DNA of 64,000 nt from NCBI GenBank assembly GCA_016081115.2, contig CM071931.1, forward strand, positions 24,156,317 to 24,220,316. The letters run 5' to 3'. The notes below the pieces were generated by a model. That model was not told the DNA's origin. It saw only the letters and a list, made by a program, of their open reading frames with translations, and ran no database searches. The translations under genes and the position numbers were made by a program. The stretch comes from Rehmannia glutinosa. Taxonomy: Eukaryota; Streptophyta; Magnoliopsida; Lamiales; Orobanchaceae. How positions within the stretch are numbered: position 1 is the stretch's first letter; every line of letters begins with the position of its first letter. Below, piece by piece: positions 24,154-36,384 of this stretch.

Positions 24154-25712
24154 TGTAGTCCCAAGGGTGTAAGTGTAAGGTTTAGAAGGGGGGTTGAATA
24201 AACCTTACCCAATTTTCGATTTAGTCCTTTTAAATATACAGAGTTGATTCTTCACACAATTTGTGTCCTTGATGGACAACATTTAGTCAATCAAGAGAAT
24301 TAGTCTCTCAACGGACTCAACCGAGCCGTTGATGGAATAACTCACTGTTGACTCTAAATTGACTCAACTGTGGTTTTGTTTTCATTGAAGACTTAACACC
24401 CTTAAGTTTGATTAAGAAAGAATTTAGTCTTTGGTTTAGTACTTGTATTATCAAATGGATAGCAAATTTATCAAAGATATATAAGCGATTAAAAATGCAG
24501 GAATTAAAATGCTTTGAAATGTAAATGACACAAAGAAATTTTTATAGAGGTTCAAGATGGGGTAATTCTTCTACTCCTCTCTTCTCCAACTCCCGGAGGA
24601 ATCCACTAGGTAATGATCAGTTTACAAAGTGGTAATAACAGTCCGGATACAAGTCTTGATCACACAAATTAACTTGATCCTTTGGGACTCGACCGAGACA
24701 CCTTGATCACTCACCGGCTTCTCGTGCGACTCGGCTTCTTCACAGGCGGTGCCGCTTGCTACAAACTCACTTGCTCAAGCTCTTTGGATTTGATCATGAA
24801 GCCCTCCAAAAGCTTAAGACTTGGTTCGACCTTGAACCTTCCTACAATCCTTCGTGGAATGTAGACCCCTTTTCTTCAAAAGTTTCCTCTTCAACTCGAT
24901 TGAAGTTCTCTTTCCTTCACAGTTAGTGTTGGATTGATGTACTTCGTAATGTAGGCTTGAGGATTAATCTTGAATGATTTGAGAGTATTTCTGGTTATAA
25001 TTTTAATTGATTTCTTGAATGTTCGTGGTTCAGTAACCTTCTCTCGAGTCATTCCTCGGCCTTTTATAGTGATCTTTCAAAAATTTGCCCGTTGAAGAGA
25101 TAGGCTTATTTTTGAAAGTCACTTGCGTCGTTGGCTTGTCTTGTTGTAGTCCTTGGAATTGCCATTTCCTCGTATGAATTATTCTTTCACCTTTTCGAGT
25201 TCGACGACACGGTGTAGTGCTTCCCATTGGTTCATTCCTTTTGCACGCTCGGGACCGAGCACTCCGAGAAAGGTGGTATGGAGATATTACTTGTTTAAGT
25301 AAATCTCTTGATTTCTCGTGGATCTTTTACAGCTTATCTCGACTTGATCGCGTTTCCTTGCTTTTCCCAGGTGACTTAGAGTCAGCTTCCAATCATTGGA
25401 TGACTCTTCTCGTCACTTCAACTTGAGACTTGGCTTTTCTCGAGTTGACTTGACGATACTCCACTTAGTCGTATCTCACCGCTTCTTCAAGAGAGTTCCC
25501 GTCTACTCTTCTTTGCCATACTCATCCTGTCTCACACAGAGTCTTCCTTCCAATCTTCGCTTGTCTTCTTGCATGTTAGGGCGTAGCGACTTAACTCACC
25601 TTGGCCACTCTAATTGTTACAATGCATTTTACAAAGAAGAATTGGGGTGCCAACTTTCTATTCTAAGTTTTACATGGCATTCATCAAAATCTAAACAATA
25701 AAATTCCTAACA
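24154..25712 (-). repeat. 3' LTR of SIRE-like element 2
   Basis: 1559 bp; the minus strand starts TGTTAGGAATTTT at 25712 and ends GGGACTACA at 24154. It includes the CTATAAAAATTTC promoter motif near 24540-24550. It is very similar to the LTR at 36385-37884, which lacks a segment of about 50 bp present here near 25196-25250. Confidence 0.92.
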
Positions 25713-25726
25713 ATTTCCCCCTTTTT
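25713..25726 (-). other. Polypurine tract of SIRE-like element 2
   Basis: The minus strand reads AAAAAGGGGGAAAT directly before the LTR start, identical to the tract at 765-778. It confirms the orientation of element 2. Confidence 0.85.
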
Positions 25727-26288
25727 GATGATGCCAAAACTTAAACCATTCAAAAATGCAAACATCAAAGATACATACGATAGTGTATTGACATAGAATG
25801 TATGCGCGAGAATCAATTCTTTTATTGATCATATCATTCTCGGTTCTTTTACAAAATCATTTACAAGGTGTATCGAGTACATATTTGCCTACACAAAAAG
25901 TAAAGAATTTATAGCTTTATTACGAAGACTTACATTGTATGTATTTACATAGTGAAATACACGAAGGGTTGGACAAAGAACACTTCATCTCCTTCATTGT
26001 CTCCTTCTTTCATCTTGTTCAAAGATCTTCTTCTCTTCTTCTCTTTTTCTCATCGTCACCGCTTTCTTTTTCTTTTCATATGCCTTCCTCGGCAAATTTC
26101 ATCTTTTCTTATTCTTTCCCCGTCTCTCCTCCCATAGCCGAGTTTGTCTCTTGTTTTCTTCTTCTATTATTTTTGCATACTCAACGTTAGTTTTAGCCAC
26201 TTGCAAATTTGCCACTTGGTCAAGTTTCCAAAAAGTAGATCCCTCCTTTCTTTCCCCGGATCTACGATTCAATATTCTTGGGCGAGGC

Positions 26289-29200
26289 CTAGGTCCAAGC
26301 TTCTTCCTCCACCACCGCTTCTTCCTCTACCTCCGGGCGTATATTGACTCGGGGTCTTCTTTCTTTCCACCGAGTGACTACGAGTGACCAAAGCAGAGTG
26401 ATCGCGGTAGTCTCGCCGCTGTCGCCTTCTTCATATAACGTGAGGCCCTTTTCCCAAGATAAGTCCCAAGCTTGAGCCATAGACATTTTTGCAAAGTATC
26501 CCCGATTCGAGCGTTTTAAATTCATCAACTGATCGTGGCTCATCCCGACATCCGAGATGGCATAAGTGTCTCTCGCTTCACCGGAATGCCTCCGTGTTCT
26601 TTCAAGATGTTCATAACTCGGGCATCCATTCTTCCTTCCACTTCCTTCATCCCCGCTTCAATTGTTTTTCTTTTTCACCATAGATACAACAGAGTGTTGG
26701 AGTGGCAGAGTTACAGGAGTTTGTCGCGATAATGTCACTTTGACAGACTGACCCGTTGAGGGGTTTGTGCAATCATCAAGGTCATATCTTTTGATCCTTC
26801 CCCTCAAAGAGATTTTCCCTTCGCCGCTTTTTCCTTCCTTTTCAACTTCGGATCCTCCTTGCGCTTTTTTAGGTATTCCTCTTCCCCTTTTTGGAATCAT
26901 CAAAGGAGAGAGGAACTCCCCGAAATAGACTTGCAAGCGTGGAAGTCAAGCCTCGATAGTTGAGTTTTGTCTCGAGTCTCATCAGAGTATGCGCATGAAA
27001 TTCGACCGAGTAGCGTTGGACTCTGCAAAATCGCTTCATCTCACCATGAGAAGGCTGAATTTTGTATTCATGGTCTCTTCCAAACGCCTGTAGATCGCTT
27101 TTGTTTTGCTCACGCAGCAGCTTTAACCCCGGCAATGTGAGCTTCATGCATGTGCTCAATATGTTCTCTCACCTTCGTTTTGCATCGGCATTTTCGGCTC
27201 TCCACACCAAAGCAGCTTGTTGAACAATGTCCTCAAGTATCTCACTTGTTCCACACGCATTGTTTGTCATTTGTTGCCACCATTCCCCGATCCGAGTGTT
27301 ATGCCTCTTAAATCGCCAGTGAGATTGGCATCTCTATTGTCCAACGATATCCATAGAGGCCTCGATGCCTCTCCATCCATTCAATCTCGGCGAATAATGC
27401 CCTTGAACACTTTCGCGGACTTCACCGATTCTTCCGTTGATGGCCATGCAACAAATCGTGAATCACCGAACAATGGTGCCTGATTGAAAACGGAGCTGGT
27501 CCGTGGTAGCGTGCTTGTTCGTTTTCGACTCTTCATGGAGTTCCTGTATCTCCAGGGAAAAAGGAAAAGATTCTACAAAGGATTCATCACCGCCAACCGG
27601 GGATCTGTTCGATGATGAGCGGTGCGCGTGAAGTTCTTTTTTTTTGGGAATCGATCTCTGCCGCAGCTTGAGGAGCTTGCGCAGCTGACTGGACTTCACC
27701 GGGTTTTGTTGTGAAGTGGTCCCGGTTCTTGTCGAGCCTCAATTTGTCTCAACAACCGTTGGTCTCACCGTTTTTTCCAATTGAGTAGACGGTCCTCGGC
27801 CTTATCGTAGCGTCATCGGACGATGATGAGATTTCCATTGGTGGCTCATCATCAAAATTAAAGGTTTGACGAGTAGTCTTGGGATCGAGACTTGCTTGTG
27901 TTTGGAACATCCGCAATGAGTCTTTTGGATCTCATCACGGGGATGACTCAGCTTCTTCTTCGCCTTCCGATCCCGGAAAGGTGACATCGGGATTATCCTG
28001 GGAATCATGAAGTGTGCTTATCTCCTTCTCGGGATGGGTCGATGATAACAGGAGGGATGTTCTCTACTTGAGCTTTACCTTACCCCGGAAGTCTCAACCT
28101 CCCGTGGCCTTCATTACCTCCAGCAGTCTCTCATGCAGCAATGAGGCCTTGTCCTCCCTTTCGACAGTGTCACTGCCTTAGGGTCTTCTGCGGTGGCATC
28201 CATTGGAGTCTCAACCCCATCGATTGCACTTTCATCGCCTGAGTGTTAACTCCCGGGCCGTTCCATCATGTGCCTCGATCGCCTCAAAGAGCGTCATTGG
28301 CCTTCGAGCGCTTGGCACCTCACCGAGACAGCCTCAATCGTCCGAGCTTCGATTGATGGCAACTTGTTGTTCTTCTTGTGTTTGTATTTTCTCTACTTCG
28401 CCTCCTTGATTCGTTGTGGAGTCATCTCGCAGATTCTCCAACCTTGCCGCAGTGGAGGGAGTTTCCCTCACCGGGCGCACCACCGAGTGACTTGGAATGG
28501 GGTCACTCGTCTCCAAACTCCCTACTGTTTTGATTGTATGTTCACCGTTGGGGGTGGTAAAACACCTTCAATAGGGGTTGGCTCGACCGGGGTCCCCACT
28601 ATCCCGCCATCGCCAAGTCCCTTATCGCCTTCTTCCGAGTGAGCTGGGAAGTGGTGGCAGAACAACAGCTGGCAATTTGTCAACCACTCCCATTGGATCA
28701 ATTTCAACTGTGTGTTCGAGGACTCTCCGGTCCCTCCATCATCTCTTTGCTCGTGAAGGATTACTCGATTCATGCAATGCTTGCTGCATTTGCAACTCTT
28801 CTATAGCAAAAGAAAGATTCTCCGGATCCTCATCACCGCGAGAAGACATCAAGGAGAGGATGTGTGTGTTCTGTGGTGCCGAGATAGGACAGATGCTTGC
28901 CTTCTCACGTGCCTCGGCCTTCCTCTCTTGCTTTTCTTTCTCCTTGTCCTTGTAGATCTCAGCAGGATGTCCGTGCGCTTGTCTTCATCCAGTCTTTGGA
29001 GTATACAAAGTGGTCATCCAAGGAAGCTCAATCGCTCTCTTCTTCTTCTTCTATGAACTCGTGCCATTGGAACTGCTTCCTGGATCGACTCAACTTCCAT
29101 TTCCTCCACTCACGCAGACGATTTTGGATGTCCGGGTAAGGTGGAGATAGGATCATCACATTACTATCCGCTTTATCGCCTTCTTCTTTGTTTCACCAGT

Positions 29201-30225
29201 GTGGACTACAAATGTGTCTTCCTGGTTGCCTCGATCGCCTTCAGCAGACTTGGCTGTTTCATCAATTACATCCGAGACTCTACTTCTCCAAAGCAGCCTC
29301 TCCGATTCTGCTCCACCGAGTGGCCGACTCAAAGGGTTTCTCAAGCTCGGAGTGCTTGACAATTCTTCTTCGTCTCCTAGTTTGTACCGAGGGATTTCTG
29401 GTTCAGAGACGGTTTCTTCTCGAGTCTTGGCGGCGGGGGCCGGTGCCGATGTCTTTTCTCGAGGAGCCGGCCGTCTTGCTTCTCGCCCTCTCCTCTTTTG
29501 ACGATCGGAGAAGGTATTTGGGAGTCCTTCTCGACGCGCCGCAGGGCAGGAGACACGGCCGGGCAGGTGACTGACTTTGCCGCAGGGGCGGGAGCATGTT
29601 TGTTTTCTTTCTTTCGCAGGGGCAACAGTCTTCTTAGCACGCTCGCAGAGTCCGCGCGTAGACAAACTCAAATTTCAGGTTTATCTTCTTTTTCTCGCGA
29701 TGATTGCAGCCATTACAATCAGCTTTGCCTTTGATGATTGGTCAAAGCCGCCAAATTTGATGTCAATACATTTGGCAACTATGTCCAACAAAAGCTTGTG
29801 ATAATCCTCCTTCAAATGAGTCTCTTGTTTGTCAGTATACACTATTTTATCAAAGAAAGTCGGGCTTGGCTATTTCTTTCCAAGCATCACCAGTTTTACA
29901 TCACCGTTAACTCGATGCTCCTCTCGCCGGTAGTGAGCAATGTTCGCCAAATCTCGCGAGATAGTCACCGCTTTTCCGTGAACAGTGACTTTATTCCTTC
30001 ATCGTGAATCTCAAAGATTCACGTGAGAATTGTGCGACCTCCTCCACATATGTCATCGGGTATTCTAACGCCGTAAACGGTTTCGCATCGGACGCTTTCT
30101 AATTTTTCAACGATTTTCTTCACTAGGGTGTCGTCGGACCCCTATTTTACCATCCTTGTCGAAATCCACCGTAGAGCCGTGTGGATTTGCTTTCCTAACT
30201 TGGTAAAGTCATAAGTTGGTGCCAT
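26289..30225 (-). pseudogene. Env-like third gene region of SIRE-like element 2
   Basis: After pol and a spacer, a minus-strand frame opens at 30225 with MAPTYDFTKLGKQIHTALRW. It continues in broken frames through TFFDKIVYTDKQETH and DIKFGGFDQSSKAKLIVMAA (near 29880-29690), a basic, Pro-, Arg- and Ser-rich part (29671-29156), and further pieces (28773-28522, 28008-27802, 27159-26869, 26543-26289). SIRE elements have an extra env-like gene here whose role in plants is unproven. No clear transmembrane segment can be pointed out in this broken copy. Many stops and shifts are present. Confidence 0.65.
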
Positions 30226-31039
30226 TTTTCAGATTATATCAAGAAAAACTCGTAAATTGATTTGAAGATAGATAGGTTTTCGAGAGAATTTTGCCTTTGC
30301 TTTTGAGAGAAAGAAATGAACAGCTTTTAGAAGTGTGAGAGAAAACGGACGAAAATGGTTTAAATATGGTTTATGAAAGGACGTGCGAGTGGTTTTTGAA
30401 ATGTGATCGAAATCAACGGCTTAGATTTTGCACGCCTATTTAGCACTTAATGTCTCGTATTTAATGCGGCAAAGATTTATATCCAATCATAAGCTTGGTG
30501 TGCGCTTTATGTCTGCATACACATCATCATTATGCCGACGTATACCTTAAAACATTCCCGCTTTGTCAAAACGATCGCGTTTTTGTCACTTTGCTCATAA
30601 GTGACTCACCTTATCCCTTAGCCGCTTTAACTCTACTTCTCACGCTTCTCTTAGTGACTCAATATCACCGACTTTGTAGTAGTCTTTTCCGATCATACCG
30701 ATTTACTTAGCTGATTTGTGAGTTCAAATTTTTTTCCCTTTTGTGTTCCATTTCTTTTTCTTTGAGTCTTTTCAAAGTTAACTCACCAATTAACCCTAAC
30801 TCATGTTTGAGTTCTTCAAATCTTGACTCACATAATGGTTTTGTGAAGATGTCACTAGTTGTTTATCGCTTGAGATATATTCCAGGATGATGTCCTTCTT
30901 TTCAACGTGATCTCTTATGAAATGATATCCGACATCAATATGCTTTGTTCTTGAGTGCAACACAGATTTTGAGTGATTGCTATTGCACTTGTGTTATCAC
31001 ACATGATTGGAATTTCTTTTTCCTCAACTTCATAGTCTC
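30226..31039 (-). other. Spacer between RNase H and env-like region of element 2
   Basis: No gene-like frame. It corresponds to 2336-3158 in element 1. Non-coding DNA at this place is normal in SIRE elements; the env-like gene is thought to be made from a separate or read-through product. Confidence 0.65.
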
Positions 31040-33900
31040 TCACTTTGTCTCATCCATAGGACTTGGGCACAACAAATGCCCCTCAGCTATGTATTCTCGC
31101 CTCACCGTAGAGGTGGCTATTGAATTTTGCTTCTTGCTAAACCAGAAATCACTGTTTCCTAGCATTTGACATGTGCCTGGTGCTCTTCCTGTCCACTCTA
31201 CATCCAAAGATAGTCGAATCAATAGCCAATTAGCTTGAATCCACCTTCCTTTGGATACCATAGGCCTACTTCTTGCTTCCTTTCAAGTATCTCAATATTC
31301 TCTTAGTCTTTGTCATATGGCTCTCTTTTGGAGCAGATTGAAATCTTGCACATACACCTACAAAGAAAGGTGATGTCCGCCCGCTTGCGTGAGATAGAGC
31401 AATGATCCAATAAGTGCTTTGTATCTTGTTTGATCTACTGTGCTTGCCATCCGCATCCATGTCCATTTTGACTAATGTGTTCATTGGTATTTTTACGTAA
31501 GACTTCTCCTCCATACCAAACTTCTTCATTAAATCTCTCGTGTATTTTGTTTGACTTATGAAGGTTCCATCCTTCACTGTTTCACTTGAAGTCCAAGGAA
31601 GAATGTCGCTCTCCCATCATGCTCATTTCAAATTTACTTTGCATGAGGTTTGAAAACTTTTCACACAAACTCTTTGTTTGTGGATCCAAAAATGATGTCA
31701 TCCACATATATTTGAACAAGCAAGATACTCTTTTTGTCTTGAATTCTCAAAAGTGTTCTATCTACTTTTCCTTTTGTGAATCCATTTTCGCTTAGAATTC
31801 GACAAGGTATCATACCAAGCTCGGGTGCCTGTTTCAATCCATATAGAGCTTTCTTGAGTTTGTATACCTTATCTCCAAGAGTCTTCTCGCTCAAATCCTG
31901 GAGGTTGTTCAACATACACTTCTTCTTCCAATAAACCATTTAGAATGCACTTTTTACATCCATCTCGATATACAATGAAATCCTTGTGAGCAAAGATAGG
32001 CAAGAAACATCCTTATAGCTTCCAATCTTGCTACAGGGGCAAATGTTTCATCAAAATCTATCCCTTCTTCTTGGCAATATCCTTTGGCTACTAGTCTTGC
32101 TTTGTTTCTTACCACGTAACCTTCCTCGCTCATCTTATTTCGAACACCCATTTGGTGCCAATAACATTTTGATGTATGGGTCTTTGCACTAATTCCCATA
32201 CTTTATTTCTTTCAAACTCGATTCACTTCTTCTTGCATAGCTTGAATCCAATGTGTGTCGTCCCAAAGCTTGTGACACGTCTTTGGGTTCTATTTATGAG
32301 ATGAAGCATGTGAACATGGCTTCTTGTTGAGTTCGATCTTGTTTTGACACCTTCTCTTATATCTCCAATGACAAGTTCTCGTGGATGATCTCTCACCATC
32401 TTACATCAAAGTTGAGTAAGTTAGCTGGATTCATCGACTTGCGATGTGTTGTCGTGGTCGCTCTCTCGTAATCACTTAGCCGCAAATTCTCCAAATTGCT
32501 TTTGAGATTCAACAATCTCATCTTCTTCTCAATTGATAATTCCACTTCACCAAAGAAGATAGGATTCTTCAGTATGGTTGGATGATTCAAATTATCACCG
32601 ACTCTTCAATCTCTTCTCCATTTACATTTGCTCATCGAATACTACATGAATGGATTCTTCTCAGAACCATAGTTCTTTTGTTGAGTATCCTGTAGGCTTT
32701 GCTTTCACCGAGTATCCTAAGAAGATACCTTCATCGCCTTTAGCATCAAAAGCCTTTAGGTTGTCTTTGCCATTGTTGTGGATGAAGCATTTACATCCAA
32801 ATATTCTCAAATATGCAACATTTGGTTTTCTTCCACCCGATCTCATAGAGAGTCTTTGTCACCGCCTATTTATCATACATCCTGTTTTGGGTGTAGCAAG
32901 TTGTGTTGATTGCTTCACCAAAATCTTTTGTAACCCCCGCTTCACCTAACATGGTCCTTGTCGCTTCTTTTGAGGGTTCTATTCCTTCTTTCTCGCAACT
33001 CCATTCTCATTGTGGAGTTCTTGCTTCTTTGATAGTTCATGACCAATACCATTTTCAACACAATACTCGAGTAATTATTCCATTGACAAATTCAGTTCCT
33101 CTGTCTGATCTTATTTTGATAATGGTTTGACTCTTCTCGTTTTGAATCCTCTTCATCACCGTGGGTAGTTTTTGTAGAGTTTCTTTCTTCTTACACATGA
33201 ATATTGTCCATGTATATCTTGAGTAGTCATCTACTACCACCAAGGTGTATTTCTTTCCACTTATGTTGGTTGGTTCCACTGGGCCAAATAGATCCATATG
33301 AAGCGGTCATGCAATATTCTTGTTGAGGATGGGCATGTCTTTTCTTTGAATGATGACTTGATTTGTTTTCCTTCGACATGCGTCACATATACTCTCCTTT
33401 TTGTATACTTTGAGTCCGGTAGTCCTTCCACAAGATGACTTCTTGCCAGACTTGTTAATTGTTTTGAAATTCAGGACTGACTCGGCTTTTTTGTGCCAAA
33501 TAACTTGATTCAAATTGTGCTTTTTGCTAGTAGATGTGCATCGGTGTTGCGCTTGACCAATCCACTACATACATATTTTTCTGTCTACATCCTTGCAAAG
33601 ACAACTTCATTTGATTCAATATCTTTGATTTGGCATATTCCCATGTTGAATCCAACGTTGTAGCCCTTGTCACAGAGTTGATCGATGCTTAGCAGTTGAA
33701 GTTGAGTCCTTCAACATATGCAACGCCTCTGTGATTTCTAATCCATTCCTCTTGATGGATCCAATGCCTCTTATTTCACCAGGAGCTTCATTTCCACCAA
33801 TATGACTTTTGCTCCTTTAACTTCCTTGAATTTTGACAGATTTTTCTTGTTTCTGTCATGTGTCCGAATGTACCACTATCCATGTACCAGGTTCCTTGGC
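31040..33900 (-). pseudogene. Copia pol remnant of SIRE-like element 2
   Basis: From the protease region (about 33900) through integrase core (33297-33055, with MDLFGPVEPTNISGKKYTLV and DDYSRYTW), integrase end (32846-32661, RIFGCKCFIHN) and reverse transcriptase (32199-31661, NKARLVAKGY, FDETFAPVARLEAI, YVDDIIFGS) to RNase H (31577-31040, GTFISQTKYTRDLMKKFGM). The catalytic YVDD is present. The order is copia. Frame breaks occur every few hundred bases, many at sites where element 1 has CAG or CTG. Confidence 0.87.
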
Positions 33901-34445
33901 ACTCACTGCTCCTTGAACCCGCAATCAAGGAAATTAAGTTTTAGGTACCCATACTTGTCCGGGTCCCGAGGGGTTAGAATTGTAAGATGATCCAACCAAC
34001 TTATAGCCAAATGATTTGACTCTAAGGGGTTGCCATCTATCGCACCATAATCATAATTAATCCTGGCAAATTGCTTGGGAATTCTAGTTCATACAAAATT
34101 GTCTCTTTTGTCTCAGTATGCCTGCATATGTGTTTTAGCAATTGCCTTCCTTGGGTAATTGTGGTGTCTTTGAGTGTAGTGTCTAGGTGCATATGTGTGC
34201 CGATGAAAGCTCTTGTACTTTTGGAATGGCCTTTGCCGAGTTCTGACCTTGCCATTTGGGCTTATATTCCATAAGTTTATCTTTGATAGTTTACATTATT
34301 CCAATCAGCTTGGCTTGGATATTTTCTACCATTCCCATCATATATATTTCTCTTATGGATTTTCTTCTCGATTTTTGGTAGCTCGCTTCTTCTTTACAGA
34401 GTAATTTTTGTTTGGAGTTTGCCGAGGAACTCGGCCAATCTCTTC

Positions 34446-36261
34446 TCACTGTCTTTTCAAAGACTCACCGGTTTGTTTTCCTTTTCCTTTATAACCAAGG
34501 CCAGCTTTTCTTGTTATGGTGCTTTGATTGAATGTGTGTGCAACATTTAGAGTTTTTGATTTTTCAGATTCTTCATGGCTTGAAGATCCTTTTTCCAAAA
34601 TTACTTTTGAGGTTTGACATAGCATAGAGGAATTAAATCCTAAGCCTGTCTTGTCTCCACATTCTCTTTGACTCATGATAAGATCATCCAATGATTTAGA
34701 TGCCTTAGTGAATGAGGCAATAACATTCTTGAGGTCATTCTCCTCTTTTCTATAGCAAAGCAATCTCTGCTATTAATTTAGCATTTTCACTTTTTAAACT
34801 TTCATTCTCAACAGCTATTTGATTTAGAGTACTCGCTCCTTAGTCGACTTTGAGTTTTGATTCTTAGTAGGTTGTTTTCCTCATTCAATAGTGTGTGTGA
34901 GGATTTAATGTGTTCAAAATCTTTCATCATTTTGTCTAATGAATCATAAAGATCAGTGGGTGATGAAGTGGGTGTGTCATACTCACTATCACTAGTGTCT
35001 CGAGTTTGATGAGTTAGATTGTACCTCATCTTCTTGGTCAGTTGATCTTGTTCTTTGGCCATCAAGCGGATCGGGCTTCTTCTTCGTGAGTCACTTGAGT
35101 AGTCACCTTCACTCTTTTTGAATCAGCTATCTCTCTTGACTTGGCTGTTTCAAATAGTTTCTGCAGCCCATCATTGCCTTTTTCCTTTCTTGTCTTCTTT
35201 CTCTCAAGACCTTCCTTTCTTCTTCATCCCTCGTATTTGTTGACTACAGGATATGGACAATCAATGGCATAGTGACCTGGTTGTCTACATTCCCCAAGAT
35301 AGATATTCAACCTTTTGATCACTCTTTCCATTCTTGGATTGTCACCCTTTGATACTCAACTTTTTGATGATCTGTTCTCTTGGTTGGCCTATCTTCCCTT
35401 GATTTGGAGGAGCCGAGTGTCTTCCGGAAGATTCACCCTTTCCTCTCTTGTAGTTCTTATTAAAGAACTTGTTGAACCTCTTAACCATCGTATATTTCTT
35501 CCGGGTCAATGACTTCTTTGACCTCGCCTCTCTTCACATCTTTAACAATTAGAGCAAATTGTTTTGGGTACAACTGCTCTTCCTCGTCTTTTTCTTCTCA
35601 CCAAACTCGTAGGCTTTGAGGTCCGAGAATAACTCATGGTTGGATGTCTTTGATAGGTCCATGGAATGTCTCAAAGCCATGACCTTCATTTCCCATTCAC
35701 CGAAGACTTTTTAGGATCTTCATACACATTTCCTTCTCGTGTATATTCCTTTCCAAGTGTAGACAGACTCATTTGTGATTTCGTGAACCGAGCATCTAGT
35801 TGATCCAGGTTTTCTCCCGAGATCATTTTGATGTTCTCAAATTTCAGACCCATCGATAATTTGTTTTCTTTGATTTGCTTCCGAGCCTTCACAAATCAAT
35901 GTCACTTGTCCCCGCATTTCTTTAGCCGTTTTGCATGATTTGACTTTATTGAACATGGCTTTGTCCAAGGTTTTGTAAAGGATGTCCTTGGCTACATTGT
36001 CCAGGTTGTATCTTTTTCTCGCATCATTTGTCCACTCGCTTCTTGGTTTTTCAACCATGACGTCCGGGAGCAACATCTTCTTTCCTTCACCGCAACTCTT
36101 CGTGACAAATTGTGTTCACCTTTAAGATTTGCAGAGGCCCATCTTCTATCACTATCCACATCTCATCATGTAATGCCGATAGATGAGCCTCGCATACGAA
36201 TTTTCCAATCATCAAATTCTTCAATAGTGAACATAGGGATGCGTGTCAAATTTGCTTCCAT
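34446..36261 (-). pseudogene. Copia gag remnant of SIRE-like element 2
   Basis: The start at 36261 opens with the same MEANLTRIP sequence as element 1 but is soon shifted. Fragments 36076-35837 (EWTNDARKRYNLDNVAKD, TLDKAMFNKVKSCKTAKE) and 35892-35686 (LKFENIKMISGENLDQLDARF) are the UBN2-type capsid region. A zinc-knuckle remnant (CRQPGHYAIDCPY, first Cys lost) is near 35270. The coiled-coil-like tail is at 35065-34446. The gene would make the particle coat; it is not intact. Confidence 0.82.
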
Positions 36262-36370
36262 GATAATAACTTTTAATGATAAAAAGAGTTTCGAGAGTTT
36301 AAGTACTAAAGCGGACTTTGAAAAGTTTGGAGATCTAGTTCAAGAACTGCGGAGGTTCAATGAACCAACC

Positions 36371-36382
36371 GCTCCGATACCA
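36371..36382 (-). other. Primer-binding site of SIRE-like element 2
   Basis: The minus strand reads TGGTATCGGAGC, one base away from the initiator tRNA-Met site TGGTATCAGAGC in element 1. The changed base lies in a CAG/CTG trinucleotide, one of the recurrent differences noted in the findings. Confidence 0.85.
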
Positions 36383-36384
36383 CT

